Source: Streptomyces sp. SID3343 (GTDB lineage Bacteria > Actinomycetota > Actinomycetes > Streptomycetales > Streptomycetaceae). From it: 64,000 bases of DNA. The number at the start of each line of letters is the position of its first letter. The stretch's first letter is position 1. This document shows positions 34,692 through 43,281 of this stretch, piece after piece. Below the pieces are notes generated by a model. That model saw nothing but the letters and a program-made list of their open reading frames with translations, had not been told where the DNA came from and did no database searches. The stretch covers positions 1-64,000 of the forward strand of contig NZ_WWJX01000161.1 of the NCBI RefSeq assembly GCF_009865215.1, written 5' to 3'. The translations under genes and the position numbers were made by a program.

Positions 34692-35171
34692 ATGGCCGGC
34701 CTCTACTTCGAGGAGTTCGAACCCGGTGCCGTCATCGAGCACGTCAACCGCCGAACGGTCACCGAGACGGACAACGTCCTTTTCAGCACCCTGACGCTGA
34801 ACCTGGCGCCGCTGCACTTGGACGCGGAGTACAGCAAGAACAGCATCCACGGCCAACGCCTGGTGAACAGCCTCTTCATCCTGGGGCTCGTCTCGGGCAT
34901 CTCGGTCCCGGAGACCACCCAGGGCACCACATTGGGCAACCTCGGCTTCCAGGAGATCAAGTTCCCCAAGCCCGTCTTCCACGGCGACACGATCCACGTG
35001 CGTACCGAGATCGTCGACAAGCGTGAGTCCAAGAGCCGCACCGACTCCGGCATCGTCACCTTCCGGCACTACGGCATCAACCAGCGCGACGAGATCGTCT
35101 GCGACGCGACCCGCGTCGGTCTGATGCTCAAGCGGTCCGCGGCCGAGAAGGCGACGACGGCGGCCTCCTGA
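34692..35171 (+). CDS. MaoC-family hydratase, candidate mesaconyl-CoA/beta-methylmalyl-CoA hydratase
   Basis: A 159-residue single hot-dog protein with VTETDNVLFSTLTLNLAPLHLDAEYS, the NSLFILGLVSGISV helix and FPKPVFHGDTIHVRTEI. The Asp/His pattern and the FHGDT turn follow the MaoC branch containing mesaconyl-CoA (2-methylfumaryl-CoA) hydratases. Canonical Mch proteins are double hot dogs of about 350 residues, so this would be a single-domain form acting as a dimer. ATG 34692 follows GAAAGGA. It leads the operon ligase, dehydrogenase, racemase, CoA transferase. Itaconyl-CoA hydratase is an alternative. Confidence 0.8.
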   Translation: MAGLYFEEFEPGAVIEHVNRRTVTETDNVLFSTLTLNLAPLHLDAEYSKNSIHGQRLVNSLFILGLVSGISVPETTQGTTLGNLGFQEIKFPKPVFHGDTIHVRTEIVDKRESKSRTDSGIVTFRHYGINQRDEIVCDATRVGLMLKRSAAEKATTAAS

Positions 35172-35198
35172 GGACGCGACTCACCGAGAGGAGTCGGT

Positions 35199-37145
35199 AT
35201 GGGCAACACGAGCCTGTTCGGTTCGTCGAGAACCCCGGTGTGGGTGCCCGGCGAAGCCGAACGCGAGCGCAGTCGCCTGCTGAAGGCCATGCGGCGCTGG
35301 GGCTACGAAACGCCGGCAGACCTGCACCGGGCGTCCGTCGACGATCCCGAGTGGTTTTGGCGGGCCGCCGTCGAGGACCTCGACATCACCTTCACGAAGC
35401 CGTTCGAGCGCGTCCTCGACGACCGCGAGGGCAAGCCGTTCCCGCGCTGGTTCCCCGGAGGAATCCTCAACGCGGCACAGGTCTGCGCCCACCGCCACGC
35501 GGTCGGTGCGCTCGCCGAGAAGACCGCCGTGGTCTACGAGGGCGACGACGGCCGGCGGCGTACCCTGACCTACGCGCAACTGGACGCCGACGTACGGCGG
35601 TTCGCGGCCAACCTCGCCGGTCTCGGCGTCACGCGCGGCGACCGGGTCGTTCTCTTCCTGCCGGTCGTCCCCGAGGCCACGGTGGCCTTCCTGGCCTGCG
35701 CGATGATCGGAGCCGTCTCGGTTCCCGCCTTCACCGGCTTCGGCTCCGAGGCGCTCGCCACTCGGCTGCGAGGCTCGGAGGCGGTCGTCCTCGTCACCGC
35801 GGACGGGACCACCCGCCGCGGCAAGCGCGTGCCGCTGAAGCAGACCGCCGACGAGGCACTGGCGTCCGCGCCCTCCGTCCGACACACCGTGGTGGTTCGC
35901 CACCTCGCCGACGGCGTCTCCATGCGGGAGGGCCGGGACCTCTACTGGGACGAACTCGAACCGAACCCGGCCCCGGTCGACACGGTCGCCACCGACCCCA
36001 ACGACCCGCTGGTCATCGTCTACACCTCCGGTACCACCGGCGCCCCCAAGGGCATCGTCCACTCCCACGCGGGCCTGGCCGTCAAGGCCGCCTCGGACTT
36101 CGGTTACGGGTTCGACGTGCACAGCGAGGACGTCATCGCCTGGATCAGCGACATGGGCTGGATGGTCGGCCCACTCCTGATCATGGGCGGCCTGCAACTG
36201 GGCGCCACCGTCGTCTTCACCGAGGGCGTGCCCAACCACCCCACCCCCGCGCGGTTCTGGGAGATCGTCGAGCGCAACGGCGTCACCGTGCAGGGTGTCG
36301 CACCCACCGCCATTCGGGCCGTCATGGCCGCCGGCGACACCACGTTCGGCAACCTCGACAGCCTTCGCTCGTTCGTCTCCACCGGCGAGGCCTGGGACGA
36401 ACCCACCTGGCGCTGGCTGTTCGAGACCGTCGGCGAGGGCCGGCGCCCGATCGTCAACTACAGCGGCGGCACCGAAGTCGGCGGCGGACTGCTCAACAGC
36501 TTCCCGTTCCTGCCCATGGACCCGGCGTCGTTCAACGGGCCGCTGCCGGGCATCGACGTCGCCGTCCTCGACCAGGACGGCAAACCCGTCGTGGGCGAGA
36601 TCGGCGAACTCGCGGTGCTCAACACCTTCCCGGGCATGACCCACGCCTTCTGGCAGGACCGTGAGCGCTACCTGGCGACCTACTGGAGCCGCTGGGACGG
36701 GGTTTGGGTCCACGGCGACCTCGCCGCCGTCGACAGCGACGGCACCTGGCGGATCCACGGCCGATCCGACGACGTCATCAAGGTATCCGGCCGCCGGGTG
36801 GGCCCCGCCGAGATCGAAACGTCCCTCCTCAAGGACCGCAGGATCGCCGAGGCCGCCGTCATCGGAATCCCCGACCCACAGCGCGGGCAGCGCGTGGTGG
36901 CCTTCGTCGTGCCGAACGACCCCGACGTCGACCACGTGGCCCTCGCCGCCACGGCGGTCCACAACGTCGGCCGCTCCTTCGCCCCGACGCTGCATGTCGT
37001 GGCGACGTTGCCCAAGACCAAGAACGGCAAGATCATGCGCCGCGCCATCCGCGCCCGCTATCTGGGGGGCTCGCCGGGCGACATGTCCTCACTCGACCCC
37101 GCGACCCCCCTGGAAGACATCCCTGTGCACGAAGGAGAGAAGTGA
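35199..37145 (+). CDS. Acyl-CoA ligase (acetyl/acetoacetyl-CoA synthetase-like)
   Basis: The 648-residue AMP-forming ligase has an ACAS-type N-terminal region (DDPEWFWRAAVEDLDITF), the P-loop-like YTSGTTGAPKG, YSGGTEVGGG, the hinge/adenylation WVHGDLAAVDSDGTWRIHGR, SDDVIKVSGRRVGPAEIE, and the C-terminal catalytic Lys in PKTKNGKIMRR. It activates a carboxylic acid with ATP and CoA. The neighbours suggest a short methyl-branched mono- or dicarboxylate. Its stop overlaps the next ATG by one base. Confidence 0.93.
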   Translation: MGNTSLFGSSRTPVWVPGEAERERSRLLKAMRRWGYETPADLHRASVDDPEWFWRAAVEDLDITFTKPFERVLDDREGKPFPRWFPGGILNAAQVCAHRHAVGALAEKTAVVYEGDDGRRRTLTYAQLDADVRRFAANLAGLGVTRGDRVVLFLPVVPEATVAFLACAMIGAVSVPAFTGFGSEALATRLRGSEAVVLVTADGTTRRGKRVPLKQTADEALASAPSVRHTVVVRHLADGVSMREGRDLYWDELEPNPAPVDTVATDPNDPLVIVYTSGTTGAPKGIVHSHAGLAVKAASDFGYGFDVHSEDVIAWISDMGWMVGPLLIMGGLQLGATVVFTEGVPNHPTPARFWEIVERNGVTVQGVAPTAIRAVMAAGDTTFGNLDSLRSFVSTGEAWDEPTWRWLFETVGEGRRPIVNYSGGTEVGGGLLNSFPFLPMDPASFNGPLPGIDVAVLDQDGKPVVGEIGELAVLNTFPGMTHAFWQDRERYLATYWSRWDGVWVHGDLAAVDSDGTWRIHGRSDDVIKVSGRRVGPAEIETSLLKDRRIAEAAVIGIPDPQRGQRVVAFVVPNDPDVDHVALAATAVHNVGRSFAPTLHVVATLPKTKNGKIMRRAIRARYLGGSPGDMSSLDPATPLEDIPVHEGEK

Positions 37146-38308
37146 TGGCCGTGACCGAACCCGGCGACCTGGAGCTGATCCGAAAGTCGGTGCGGGAGTT
37201 GGCCCGCCGCTTCGACCTGGGGTACTGGCGCGAGAAGGACAAGAAGCACGAATACCCCTGGGAGTTCGTCAAGGCGTTCGCCGACGGGGGCTGGCTCGGC
37301 GCGATGATCCCCGAGGAGTACGGCGGCCTGGGGCTCGGCCTCACCGAGTCGGCGCTGATGATGACGGAGATCGCCGAGTCCGGGGCCGGCATGAGCGGTG
37401 GTTCGGCCATCCACTTCTACGTCTTCCCGCCGGCCCCGATCCTGCGATACGGCTCCGAGGAGATGAAGCGCCGCTACCTGCCCAAGCTGGCCACCGGCGA
37501 AATGCTCATGGCGTTCGGCATCACCGAACCCACCGCCGGAGTGGACACCTCCCGCATCCGGACGAAGGCCGACAAGGTCGACGGCGGCTGGGTGATCAAC
37601 GGCCAGAAGGTCTGGATCACCAACGCGCAGAACGCCCACAAGATCCTGCTCCTCGCCCGCACCTCGCCGCGCGACGACAGCAAGCCGCTCGACGGCATGT
37701 CGCTCTTCTTCACCGACCTGGACCGCTCGCGGATCACCGTGCGCGAGATCGACAAGCTCGGCCGCGCCGCGATCGACTCCAACGAGCTGTTCATCGACAA
37801 CCTGGAGGTCGGCGACGACGAGGTGGTCGGCGAGGTCGGCCAAGGCTTCCGCTACCTCATCGACGGCCTCAACCCCGAGCGCATCGTGGTGGGCATGGAG
37901 GGCGTCGGTCTGGGCCGTGCCGCGCTCGACCTGGCCGCTACCTACGCCAACGAGCGGGTCGTGTTCGACCGGCCCATCGGCAAGAACCAGGCCGTCGCCC
38001 ACCCGTTGGCCGACTCGTGGATACGCCTGGAGGCGGCCGAACTCGTCTGCATGAACGCCGCCCGGCTCTTCGACGCCGAGCAGGCCTGCGGCAAGGAGGC
38101 CGCCGCCGCGAAGTTCCTCGGGGCCGAGGCCGGCTTCCAGGCGTGCGACCGCGCGATGCAGACCCACGGGGGCTTCGCGTACGCGAAGGAGTACCACATC
38201 GAGCGGCTGTGGCGAGAGGCACGCCTGCTGCCGATCGCGCCGTTCTCCCAGGAGATGGTGCTCAACTACATCTCCGCCAAGGCGCTCAACCTCCCCAGGT
38301 CCTACTGA
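37145..38308 (+). CDS. Acyl-CoA dehydrogenase 1 (no canonical catalytic Glu)
   Basis: The 387-residue flavoprotein has the full fold: IPEEYGGLGLG, MAFGITEPTAGVDTSR, WVINGQKVWITNAQNA, and KLGRAAIDSNELF. At the C-terminus the usual YEGTSEIQ, which carries the base Glu, is replaced by PIAPFSQEMVLNYI with a terminal LNLPRSY, a known actinobacterial variant. The base must be elsewhere if the enzyme is active. A role in oxidising the CoA ester made by the upstream ligase, for example methylsuccinyl-CoA to mesaconyl-CoA, is inferred. Confidence 0.9.
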   Translation: MAVTEPGDLELIRKSVRELARRFDLGYWREKDKKHEYPWEFVKAFADGGWLGAMIPEEYGGLGLGLTESALMMTEIAESGAGMSGGSAIHFYVFPPAPILRYGSEEMKRRYLPKLATGEMLMAFGITEPTAGVDTSRIRTKADKVDGGWVINGQKVWITNAQNAHKILLLARTSPRDDSKPLDGMSLFFTDLDRSRITVREIDKLGRAAIDSNELFIDNLEVGDDEVVGEVGQGFRYLIDGLNPERIVVGMEGVGLGRAALDLAATYANERVVFDRPIGKNQAVAHPLADSWIRLEAAELVCMNAARLFDAEQACGKEAAAAKFLGAEAGFQACDRAMQTHGGFAYAKEYHIERLWREARLLPIAPFSQEMVLNYISAKALNLPRSY

Positions 38309-38319
38309 CCGAGTGTCGT

Positions 38320-38338
38320 CGGGGGGAGCGACCCCCCG
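38320..38338 (+). terminator. Short GC hairpin after acyl-CoA dehydrogenase 1
   Basis: CGGGGGG and CCCCCCG pair across AGCGA, 12 bases past the stop. It may attenuate rather than end transcription, since the operon seems to continue. Confidence 0.45.
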
Positions 38339-38459
38339 CGGCCCGATCGCGAGGAACGACCGTTCGGCGCGGAACCCGGAGCAGGTACTCCGCAGTCCGC
38401 GCCGGACGCGCAGGGGATTCCCCAGACGCGCAGGCGATCCGAAAGAACGTGAGGAAGAC

Positions 38460-38543
38460 ATGCGTGAGGTAGCGGTCCGCCTACCGGCCGGCGGTTTGGG
38501 CACGGACGAGCGGCACAGGCCGGTTGCCGGTGATCTCGGATGA
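38460..38543 (+). CDS. 27-codon leader ORF overlapping the racemase start
   Basis: An ATG behind GTGAGGAAG opens a 27-residue frame whose stop shares ATGA with the next gene's start (38540-38543). It may be a translational-coupling leader; no homology is apparent. Confidence 0.3.
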   Translation: MREVAVRLPAGGLGTDERHRPVAGDLG

Positions 38544-39724
38544 GCGGGCCCTTGGCGGGCGTTCGCGTGGTCGCCCTCGCCGGAATGGGCCCGGTTCCGT
38601 TCGCGTGCATGCTCCTCGCGGACATGGGTGCCCACGTCGTCCGGGTGACCCGGCCGGCCAACCGGGTCTCCCGCGCCCTGAGTCAGACCGACGGCCTGCG
38701 CGAGGAGCACGACCTGGCCAACCGGGGCGTGGACACCGTCACCCTGGATCTGAAGGCCCCCGAGGGCGTGGAGTCGGTCCTGCGCCTGGTCGAGGCGGCC
38801 GACGTCCTCGTCGAGGGCTACCGACCGGGCGTGGCCGAACGATGCGGCCTCGGGCCGGAGACCGTACTCGGGCGAAACCCCGCCGTGGTGTACGCCCGCC
38901 TCACCGGATACGGGCAGAGCGGACCGCTGTCCAAGACGGCCGGCCACGACATCAACTACGTCGCGCAATCCGGGGCGCTGCACGCCATGGCTCGGGTCGG
39001 CGAAGCCCCCCGCCCGCCGATCAACCTGCTCGGCGACTACGCGGGCGGCGGAACCCTGGCCGCGTTCGGGATCGTGTGCGCCGTACTGGAGGCGCGGACG
39101 TCGGGCCGCGGGCAGGTCCTGGACGCCGCGATGATCGACGGTGTGGCGCTGCTGACCGCCAAGCTCCAGGGGCTTCGGGCCGCCGGGCTCTACGACGACG
39201 TGCCCGGAACGAACTATCTCGACTCCGGGGCGCCGTTCTACGACACGTACTCGTGCAAGGACGGTGGCTACCTAGCGGTCGGGGCGCTGGAGCCGGACTT
39301 CTACCGGGAGTTCGTCTCGCGCCTGGGCGTGGACGTCGGCGACTGGCCGGATCAGGACGACCGCAGCGGCTGGCCGCGGCTGCGCGAACTGATCGCCGCG
39401 TCGATCGCGACCAGGACGCGCGCGGAGTGGGCGGAGGTCTACGCCGGCACCGACGCCTGTGTCACGCCCGTGCTCTCGTTCGACGAAGCGGCCGAGGATC
39501 CCCACAATGCGCACCGTCGGGTCTTCCAGCGCGTCGAGGGTGTGCTTCACCCGTCGCCCGCGCCACGCCTGAGCCGCACACCCGGGCGTAGGCCCGCGAC
39601 GCCGAACTCGCAGCCCGAGGACGTGCGTCGGCTGATCGAGTCCTGGAACTCCCGGGCGGCCCCGGTGGCCGACTCCGCGGGTGACCACCGCGGCCATGCC
39701 CCGGCAACCGCCTCTTCCTCCTGA
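38540..39724 (+). CDS. Alpha-methylacyl-CoA racemase-like CaiB/BaiF enzyme
   Basis: The 394-residue protein fits the family III fold but has racemase residues: His136/Asp137 in KTAGHDINY, Asp166 in NLLGDYAGGG and Glu251 in GALEPDFY. These align, with a constant offset of 10, to His126, Asp156 and Glu241 of M. tuberculosis MCR. It should interconvert (2R)- and (2S)-methylacyl-CoA esters, letting a stereospecific dehydrogenase use both, such as methylsuccinyl-CoA. The C-terminus has a long polar tail. Confidence 0.85.
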   Translation: MSGPLAGVRVVALAGMGPVPFACMLLADMGAHVVRVTRPANRVSRALSQTDGLREEHDLANRGVDTVTLDLKAPEGVESVLRLVEAADVLVEGYRPGVAERCGLGPETVLGRNPAVVYARLTGYGQSGPLSKTAGHDINYVAQSGALHAMARVGEAPRPPINLLGDYAGGGTLAAFGIVCAVLEARTSGRGQVLDAAMIDGVALLTAKLQGLRAAGLYDDVPGTNYLDSGAPFYDTYSCKDGGYLAVGALEPDFYREFVSRLGVDVGDWPDQDDRSGWPRLRELIAASIATRTRAEWAEVYAGTDACVTPVLSFDEAAEDPHNAHRRVFQRVEGVLHPSPAPRLSRTPGRRPATPNSQPEDVRRLIESWNSRAAPVADSAGDHRGHAPATASSS

Positions 39725-39795
39725 ACCGAAAATCTCCGAGTTCCGTGTGCGCGCGACCGTGCGCCGGCGCTTGCGTCGAAGCCGAAAGGACGGCC

Positions 39796-40992
39796 ATGCC
39801 CCCCGTGGAACGACCGCCGCAGAACGGGCTGTTGTCCGGCCTCAGGGTCGTCGAGGTGTCGAGCTACGTGGCCACTCCGCTGTGTGGGCTCACCCTCGCC
39901 CAACTGGGGGCCGACGTCCTCCGGGTCGAGCCCCTCGGCGGCGCGGCCGACCGCACCAGATGGCCGCTGGCGGACTCCGGCACCAGCCTCTACTGGGCGG
40001 GCCTGAACAAGGGCAAGCGCGCCGTCGCCGTCGACATGGCGTCCGCGCGCGAACGCGCGAGAGTGGCGGACCTGATCGTCCGGGGCGGCCCGTGTGTCGT
40101 GGTGAGCAACAGCGACCGATACCCGGAACTCGGTTACCCGGAGCTCAGTGCCCGCCGCCCGGACGTGATCCACGTCCTGCTGCAGGGACGGGCCGACGGG
40201 GGCGCGGGGGTGGACTACACGGTCCAGGCCGGAACCGGATTCCCGCTGGTCACCGGCCCGGCGGAGCGCGCGGAGCCGGTCAACCACGTGCTCCCCGCGT
40301 GGGACATCGCCGCCGGTCTGTACCTGGCGATCGGACTGCTCGCCGCCGAGCGCGACCGGCTGCTGACCGGACAGGGCCGGGCGATCCGCGTCGCGCTCGA
40401 CGAGGTCGCGCTCGCCACCGCGGGGAACCTCGGATATCTCGCCGAGGCGCAGGTCACCACCCACGACCGCGGGAAGTCGGGCAACGACGTCTTCGGCACG
40501 TACGGCCGCGACTTCGAGACGGCGGACGGGGAGCGGGTGATGGTAGTGGTCCTGACGAAGCGACACTGGGCCAAACTGCTGGCCGCGACCGGACTGACGG
40601 CCGCTTTCGACGGCCTGTCGAACGCCCTGGGTATCGACTTCTCCGGTGAGTCGCAGCGCTACGAACACCGCGAGCTGATCTCGACGTTGCTGGCGCGTTG
40701 GTTCGCCGCGACGCCGTTCGCCGAGGTGGCACGGCTCCTGGACGAGCACCGGATTCTGTGGGAGCGCTACCGGAGCTTCGCGGAACTCGGACGCCACGGC
40801 GGTGCCGAGTTGCGCAAGCGTGACCTGTTCGCCGTCGTCGACCAGCCCGGTGTGGGCCCGCACCTGGCCCCGAAGTCCCCGATCGTCGTGGACGGTGTGC
40901 GGCTGCCACCGCTGCCGTCCCCGACGGTCGGTCAACACAACGCGGAGCTGCCGCCGTCGGCGGGGGACCGCGAGGGTTCTACCGGCGCTTGA
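39796..40992 (+). CDS. mct: Mesaconyl-CoA C1-C4 CoA transferase-like (2-methylfumaryl-CoA isomerase)
   Basis: The 398-residue CaiB/BaiF protein departs from ordinary formyl-CoA transferases and carries features I associate with Mct of the 3-hydroxypropionate bicycle: TPLCGLTLAQLGADVLRVEP, YWAGLNKGKRAVAVDM, GGAGVDYTVQAGTGFPLVTG, VNHVLPAWDIAAG, and GRDFETADGERVMVVVLT. Mct moves CoA within one molecule, turning mesaconyl-C1-CoA into mesaconyl-C4-CoA. ATG 39796 follows AAAGGA. Its presence beside a mesaconyl-C4-CoA hydratase-like gene makes this reading much stronger. A plain intermolecular CoA transferase is the alternative. Confidence 0.78.
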   Translation: MPPVERPPQNGLLSGLRVVEVSSYVATPLCGLTLAQLGADVLRVEPLGGAADRTRWPLADSGTSLYWAGLNKGKRAVAVDMASARERARVADLIVRGGPCVVVSNSDRYPELGYPELSARRPDVIHVLLQGRADGGAGVDYTVQAGTGFPLVTGPAERAEPVNHVLPAWDIAAGLYLAIGLLAAERDRLLTGQGRAIRVALDEVALATAGNLGYLAEAQVTTHDRGKSGNDVFGTYGRDFETADGERVMVVVLTKRHWAKLLAATGLTAAFDGLSNALGIDFSGESQRYEHRELISTLLARWFAATPFAEVARLLDEHRILWERYRSFAELGRHGGAELRKRDLFAVVDQPGVGPHLAPKSPIVVDGVRLPPLPSPTVGQHNAELPPSAGDREGSTGA

Positions 40993-41001
40993 TCCGTCGA
41001 C

Positions 41002-41041
41002 AACGCGTCGGCCCGGCCCCACGAGGCCGGGACGACGCGTT
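41002..41041. terminator. Bidirectional hairpin terminator between converging operons
   Basis: A 17-bp stem with one mismatch (41002-41018 with 41025-41041) and a 6-base loop lies just past the mct stop and before the minus-strand lyase stop. Confidence 0.75.
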
Positions 41042-41135
41042 CAGTGCGTGCGGGGCAAAGGAATCCAGCACGAGGGTGCGCAGTCGCGCGACAGGCGGTC
41101 CGTCGAGTGGTGGGACGGACGGCGGAGTGTCGTAC

Positions 41136-41945
41136 TCAGCCGTCGGCGGCGAGGATCCGGCGGGCCCGTTCCAGCACGGGCTTGTCGACCATGTGCCCGT
41201 CGATCACGGTGACCGATTCGCCCGCGGCGAGCACGGCCCGCGCCCACTCCCGCTCGCTCGCGGTCGGCGCGAACCGCTCCGCCACAACGGCGACCTGCGC
41301 GGGGTGGATGCACAGTTTCCCGGTGAAGCCGAGCCGGCGCGCGTGGTCGATGTCCGCGGCGAGGACGTCGAGATCCCGCACGTTGGTCGTGACCCCGTCC
41401 ACCGGGGCGCCCAGACCCCTGGCCACCGACGCCGAGACCAGCCGGGAACGGGCATACGCGAGTGCCGTGTGGTCGTCGTGGGCGACCCCGAGTTGCCCGG
41501 CGAGGTCGACATTGCCCAGGGCCACCCGTACCGCGCCGGCGGTGGCGCACACCTCCATCGCCCGCTCGATGCCTGCCGCCGTCTCCACCAGGGGGATCAG
41601 CGCGGATTTCCCGGCCGCACGATGGGCGACGACCGCGAGGATGGAGGGGTCCTCGGACTTGGGCACCATCACGGGCATGCCGAAGCCGATCGCCATCGCC
41701 AGATCGTCGTCGCTCCACGGCGTGCCGGGCGCGTTGATCCGGACCACGGCGCTGTGGCCCGCGCCCAGCCACGCGGCGACGTGGTCGCGCGCGCGATCCT
41801 TGTCCGGTGCCGCTACGGCGTCCTCGAGGTCGACGATGACCGCGTCCGCGCCCGTGGCGACGGCCTTGTCGAACCGGTCCGGCCGGTCGCCGGGCACGAA
41901 CAGCAGACTGCGCGCCGCTTCGACGCGGCTCACGAACAGGCTCAT
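41136..41945 (-). CDS. CitE-like lyase, candidate (S)-citramalyl-CoA lyase
   Basis: A 269-residue TIM-barrel protein of the HpcH/HpaI-CitE family: RSLLFVPGDRPDRFDKA, ADAVIVDLEDAVAAPDK, PLVETAAGIERA with the metal-binding Glu, and VALGNVDLAGQLG with the metal-binding Asp, ending KLCIHPAQVAVV. Such enzymes cleave citramalyl-CoA, malyl-CoA or beta-methylmalyl-CoA. Its start overlaps the hydratase stop by ATGA, so the pair hydratase-lyase would turn mesaconyl-C4-CoA into acetyl-CoA and pyruvate. Confidence 0.85.
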   Translation of the reverse strand: MSLFVSRVEAARSLLFVPGDRPDRFDKAVATGADAVIVDLEDAVAAPDKDRARDHVAAWLGAGHSAVVRINAPGTPWSDDDLAMAIGFGMPVMVPKSEDPSILAVVAHRAAGKSALIPLVETAAGIERAMEVCATAGAVRVALGNVDLAGQLGVAHDDHTALAYARSRLVSASVARGLGAPVDGVTTNVRDLDVLAADIDHARRLGFTGKLCIHPAQVAVVAERFAPTASEREWARAVLAAGESVTVIDGHMVDKPVLERARRILAADG

Positions 41946-42811
41946 ACGAAGGTCACCTCCGCCGTCGCGTGGCGCTCCTCGCGGTGCGTCGCGATCCGCA
42001 GCGCGGCCCCCTGATCCGTCGGTGCCCCCGACGCCAGCAGGCGTTCGCCCGCGAACACCGGGCGCCGCAGTCGGTAGGACAGCGAACGGACGGGACGGGT
42101 GGGGGAGTTGCGACGTACGAGCTCCAGCATCGCGAGCACCAAGAGCGGGCCGTGGACGACGAGTCCGGGATAGCCCTCCCGGTCGGTGACGTAGGGCATG
42201 TCGTAGTGGATGCGGTGTGCGTTCGCGGTCAGCGCGCTGAAACGAAAGAGCATGGTGGGGTCCACGTCCAGCGGGAACTGCCACTCCTGTCCGGACCGCG
42301 CCGCGGCGGCGGTGTCGAGTTCCGCCGGGTGCCCGCCGGCGCTGCGTCCCGACCGGTAGACGATGTCCTGGTCCTCCACCACGCACGTCTGGCCCTGTTG
42401 GAGGAACTCGCTGCGTACCGTGACGAAGAGCATTTCCCCGGTCGAACCCTGCTTGGTCGTCACCGAGTTCAGGCTGCTGACGCGCCGGACCGGCTCGCCG
42501 ACGACCAGGGGCCGAGTGAACAGGCAGCGGCCGCCGGCGAACATCCGTTGGCGGTCGGGGATGGGCGGCAGGAAGTGGCCGTTCAGGGGATGTCCGTCGG
42601 AGCCCAGGTCCTGCTGCGCGGGCCACCGCAGGAAGTACAGCCAGTGCCAGAGTGGTGGCAGCGGATCACCGGCCCCCGAGACGGGGTGCGGCAGGTCGAG
42701 GACGGCCGAGAGCGCGGCGACCGGGCCGGGGGACAGTACGTCGTCGTCCGTGGTGGCTTGCGGACTCCAAGACTGCACGTACGGACTCAGCCCGCTCGGG
42801 ATGATCTGCAT
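41942..42811 (-). CDS. meh: Mesaconyl-C4-CoA hydratase-like protein (3-methylfumaryl-CoA hydratase)
   Basis: The 289-residue protein is a two-part hot-dog of the FAS1-like dehydratase/HTD2 type. It shows LPPLWHWLYFLRWPAQQDLGSDGHP, RMFAGGRCLFTRPLVVGEPVRR in the first half, and FRFSALTANAHRIHYDMPY with GLVVHGPLLVLAMLEL in the second half, where the Asn/His pair is catalytic. Meh proteins hydrate mesaconyl-C4-CoA to (S)-citramalyl-CoA. ATG 42811 follows a perfect AAGGAG. It heads a two-gene operon with the CitE-like lyase and converges on mct. Confidence 0.82.
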   Translation of the reverse strand: MQIIPSGLSPYVQSWSPQATTDDDVLSPGPVAALSAVLDLPHPVSGAGDPLPPLWHWLYFLRWPAQQDLGSDGHPLNGHFLPPIPDRQRMFAGGRCLFTRPLVVGEPVRRVSSLNSVTTKQGSTGEMLFVTVRSEFLQQGQTCVVEDQDIVYRSGRSAGGHPAELDTAAAARSGQEWQFPLDVDPTMLFRFSALTANAHRIHYDMPYVTDREGYPGLVVHGPLLVLAMLELVRRNSPTRPVRSLSYRLRRPVFAGERLLASGAPTDQGAALRIATHREERHATAEVTFV

Positions 42812-42981
42812 GCCTCTCCTTGACAGGGTTCGAGAGCCTCCACCATGCGCAATGATGCGTGGCCCTGAGTGATAGAGAGCCGTGATGAGGGCGTGCCGGG
42901 GGCGCAAGGGCAGCAGCCGGCCCGGCTCCGACGCCGGCGGGCGCGAACGGTGCGGTCGATTGCCCTTACTCCTTGGTTGAC

Positions 42982-43005
42982 AAGTATAATATAAAAAATA
43001 TGACA
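42982..43005. promoter_or_regulatory. AT-rich promoter/operator upstream of acyl-CoA dehydrogenase 2
   Basis: AAGTATAATATAAAAAATAT followed by GACA stands out in GC-rich DNA and includes a TATAAT-like element 16 bases after a TTGAC-like one only if a short spacer is accepted. It shares ATATGACAG with the site at 55118. Confidence 0.4.
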
Positions 43006-43019
43006 GCCTTGTCGGGAGG

Positions 43020-43224
43020 ATGACCGGATGCCCGAGTGCGATCCGCAGGTCGCGTGCGTCGATCATCGGCACGTCGACCGGATCGGCCCCGTCTCACCCG
43101 TCCTTCGGGACGCTGTCGGGCAACTCGGTGCCGGCCCTCGGCGAGCACACCGAACGGGGTCTCGCCGAACTCGCCCACACCGCGGCCCGAATCGAGGCAC
43201 AGCGAGCCGCGGGCGCCGTCCGAC
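43020..43224 (+). pseudogene. CaiB/BaiF CoA-transferase C-terminal remnant
   Basis: An ATG directly behind GGGAGG opens a frame whose residues 38-68 read PALGEHTERGLAELAHTAAR then IEAQRAAGAV, matching the conserved C-terminal end of CaiB/BaiF CoA transferases (LGEHT-EVLAELG---EI-ALRAAGVV). Everything before it is unrelated, and the frame runs on into the next gene in another phase. It looks like a leftover from a deletion that placed the promoter before acyl-CoA dehydrogenase 2. Confidence 0.5.
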
Positions 43225-43281
43225 CCGGAACGACCGACCGCTTGTCGCGGCACCGAAAACCCCGAAACACGAGGAGCACAT

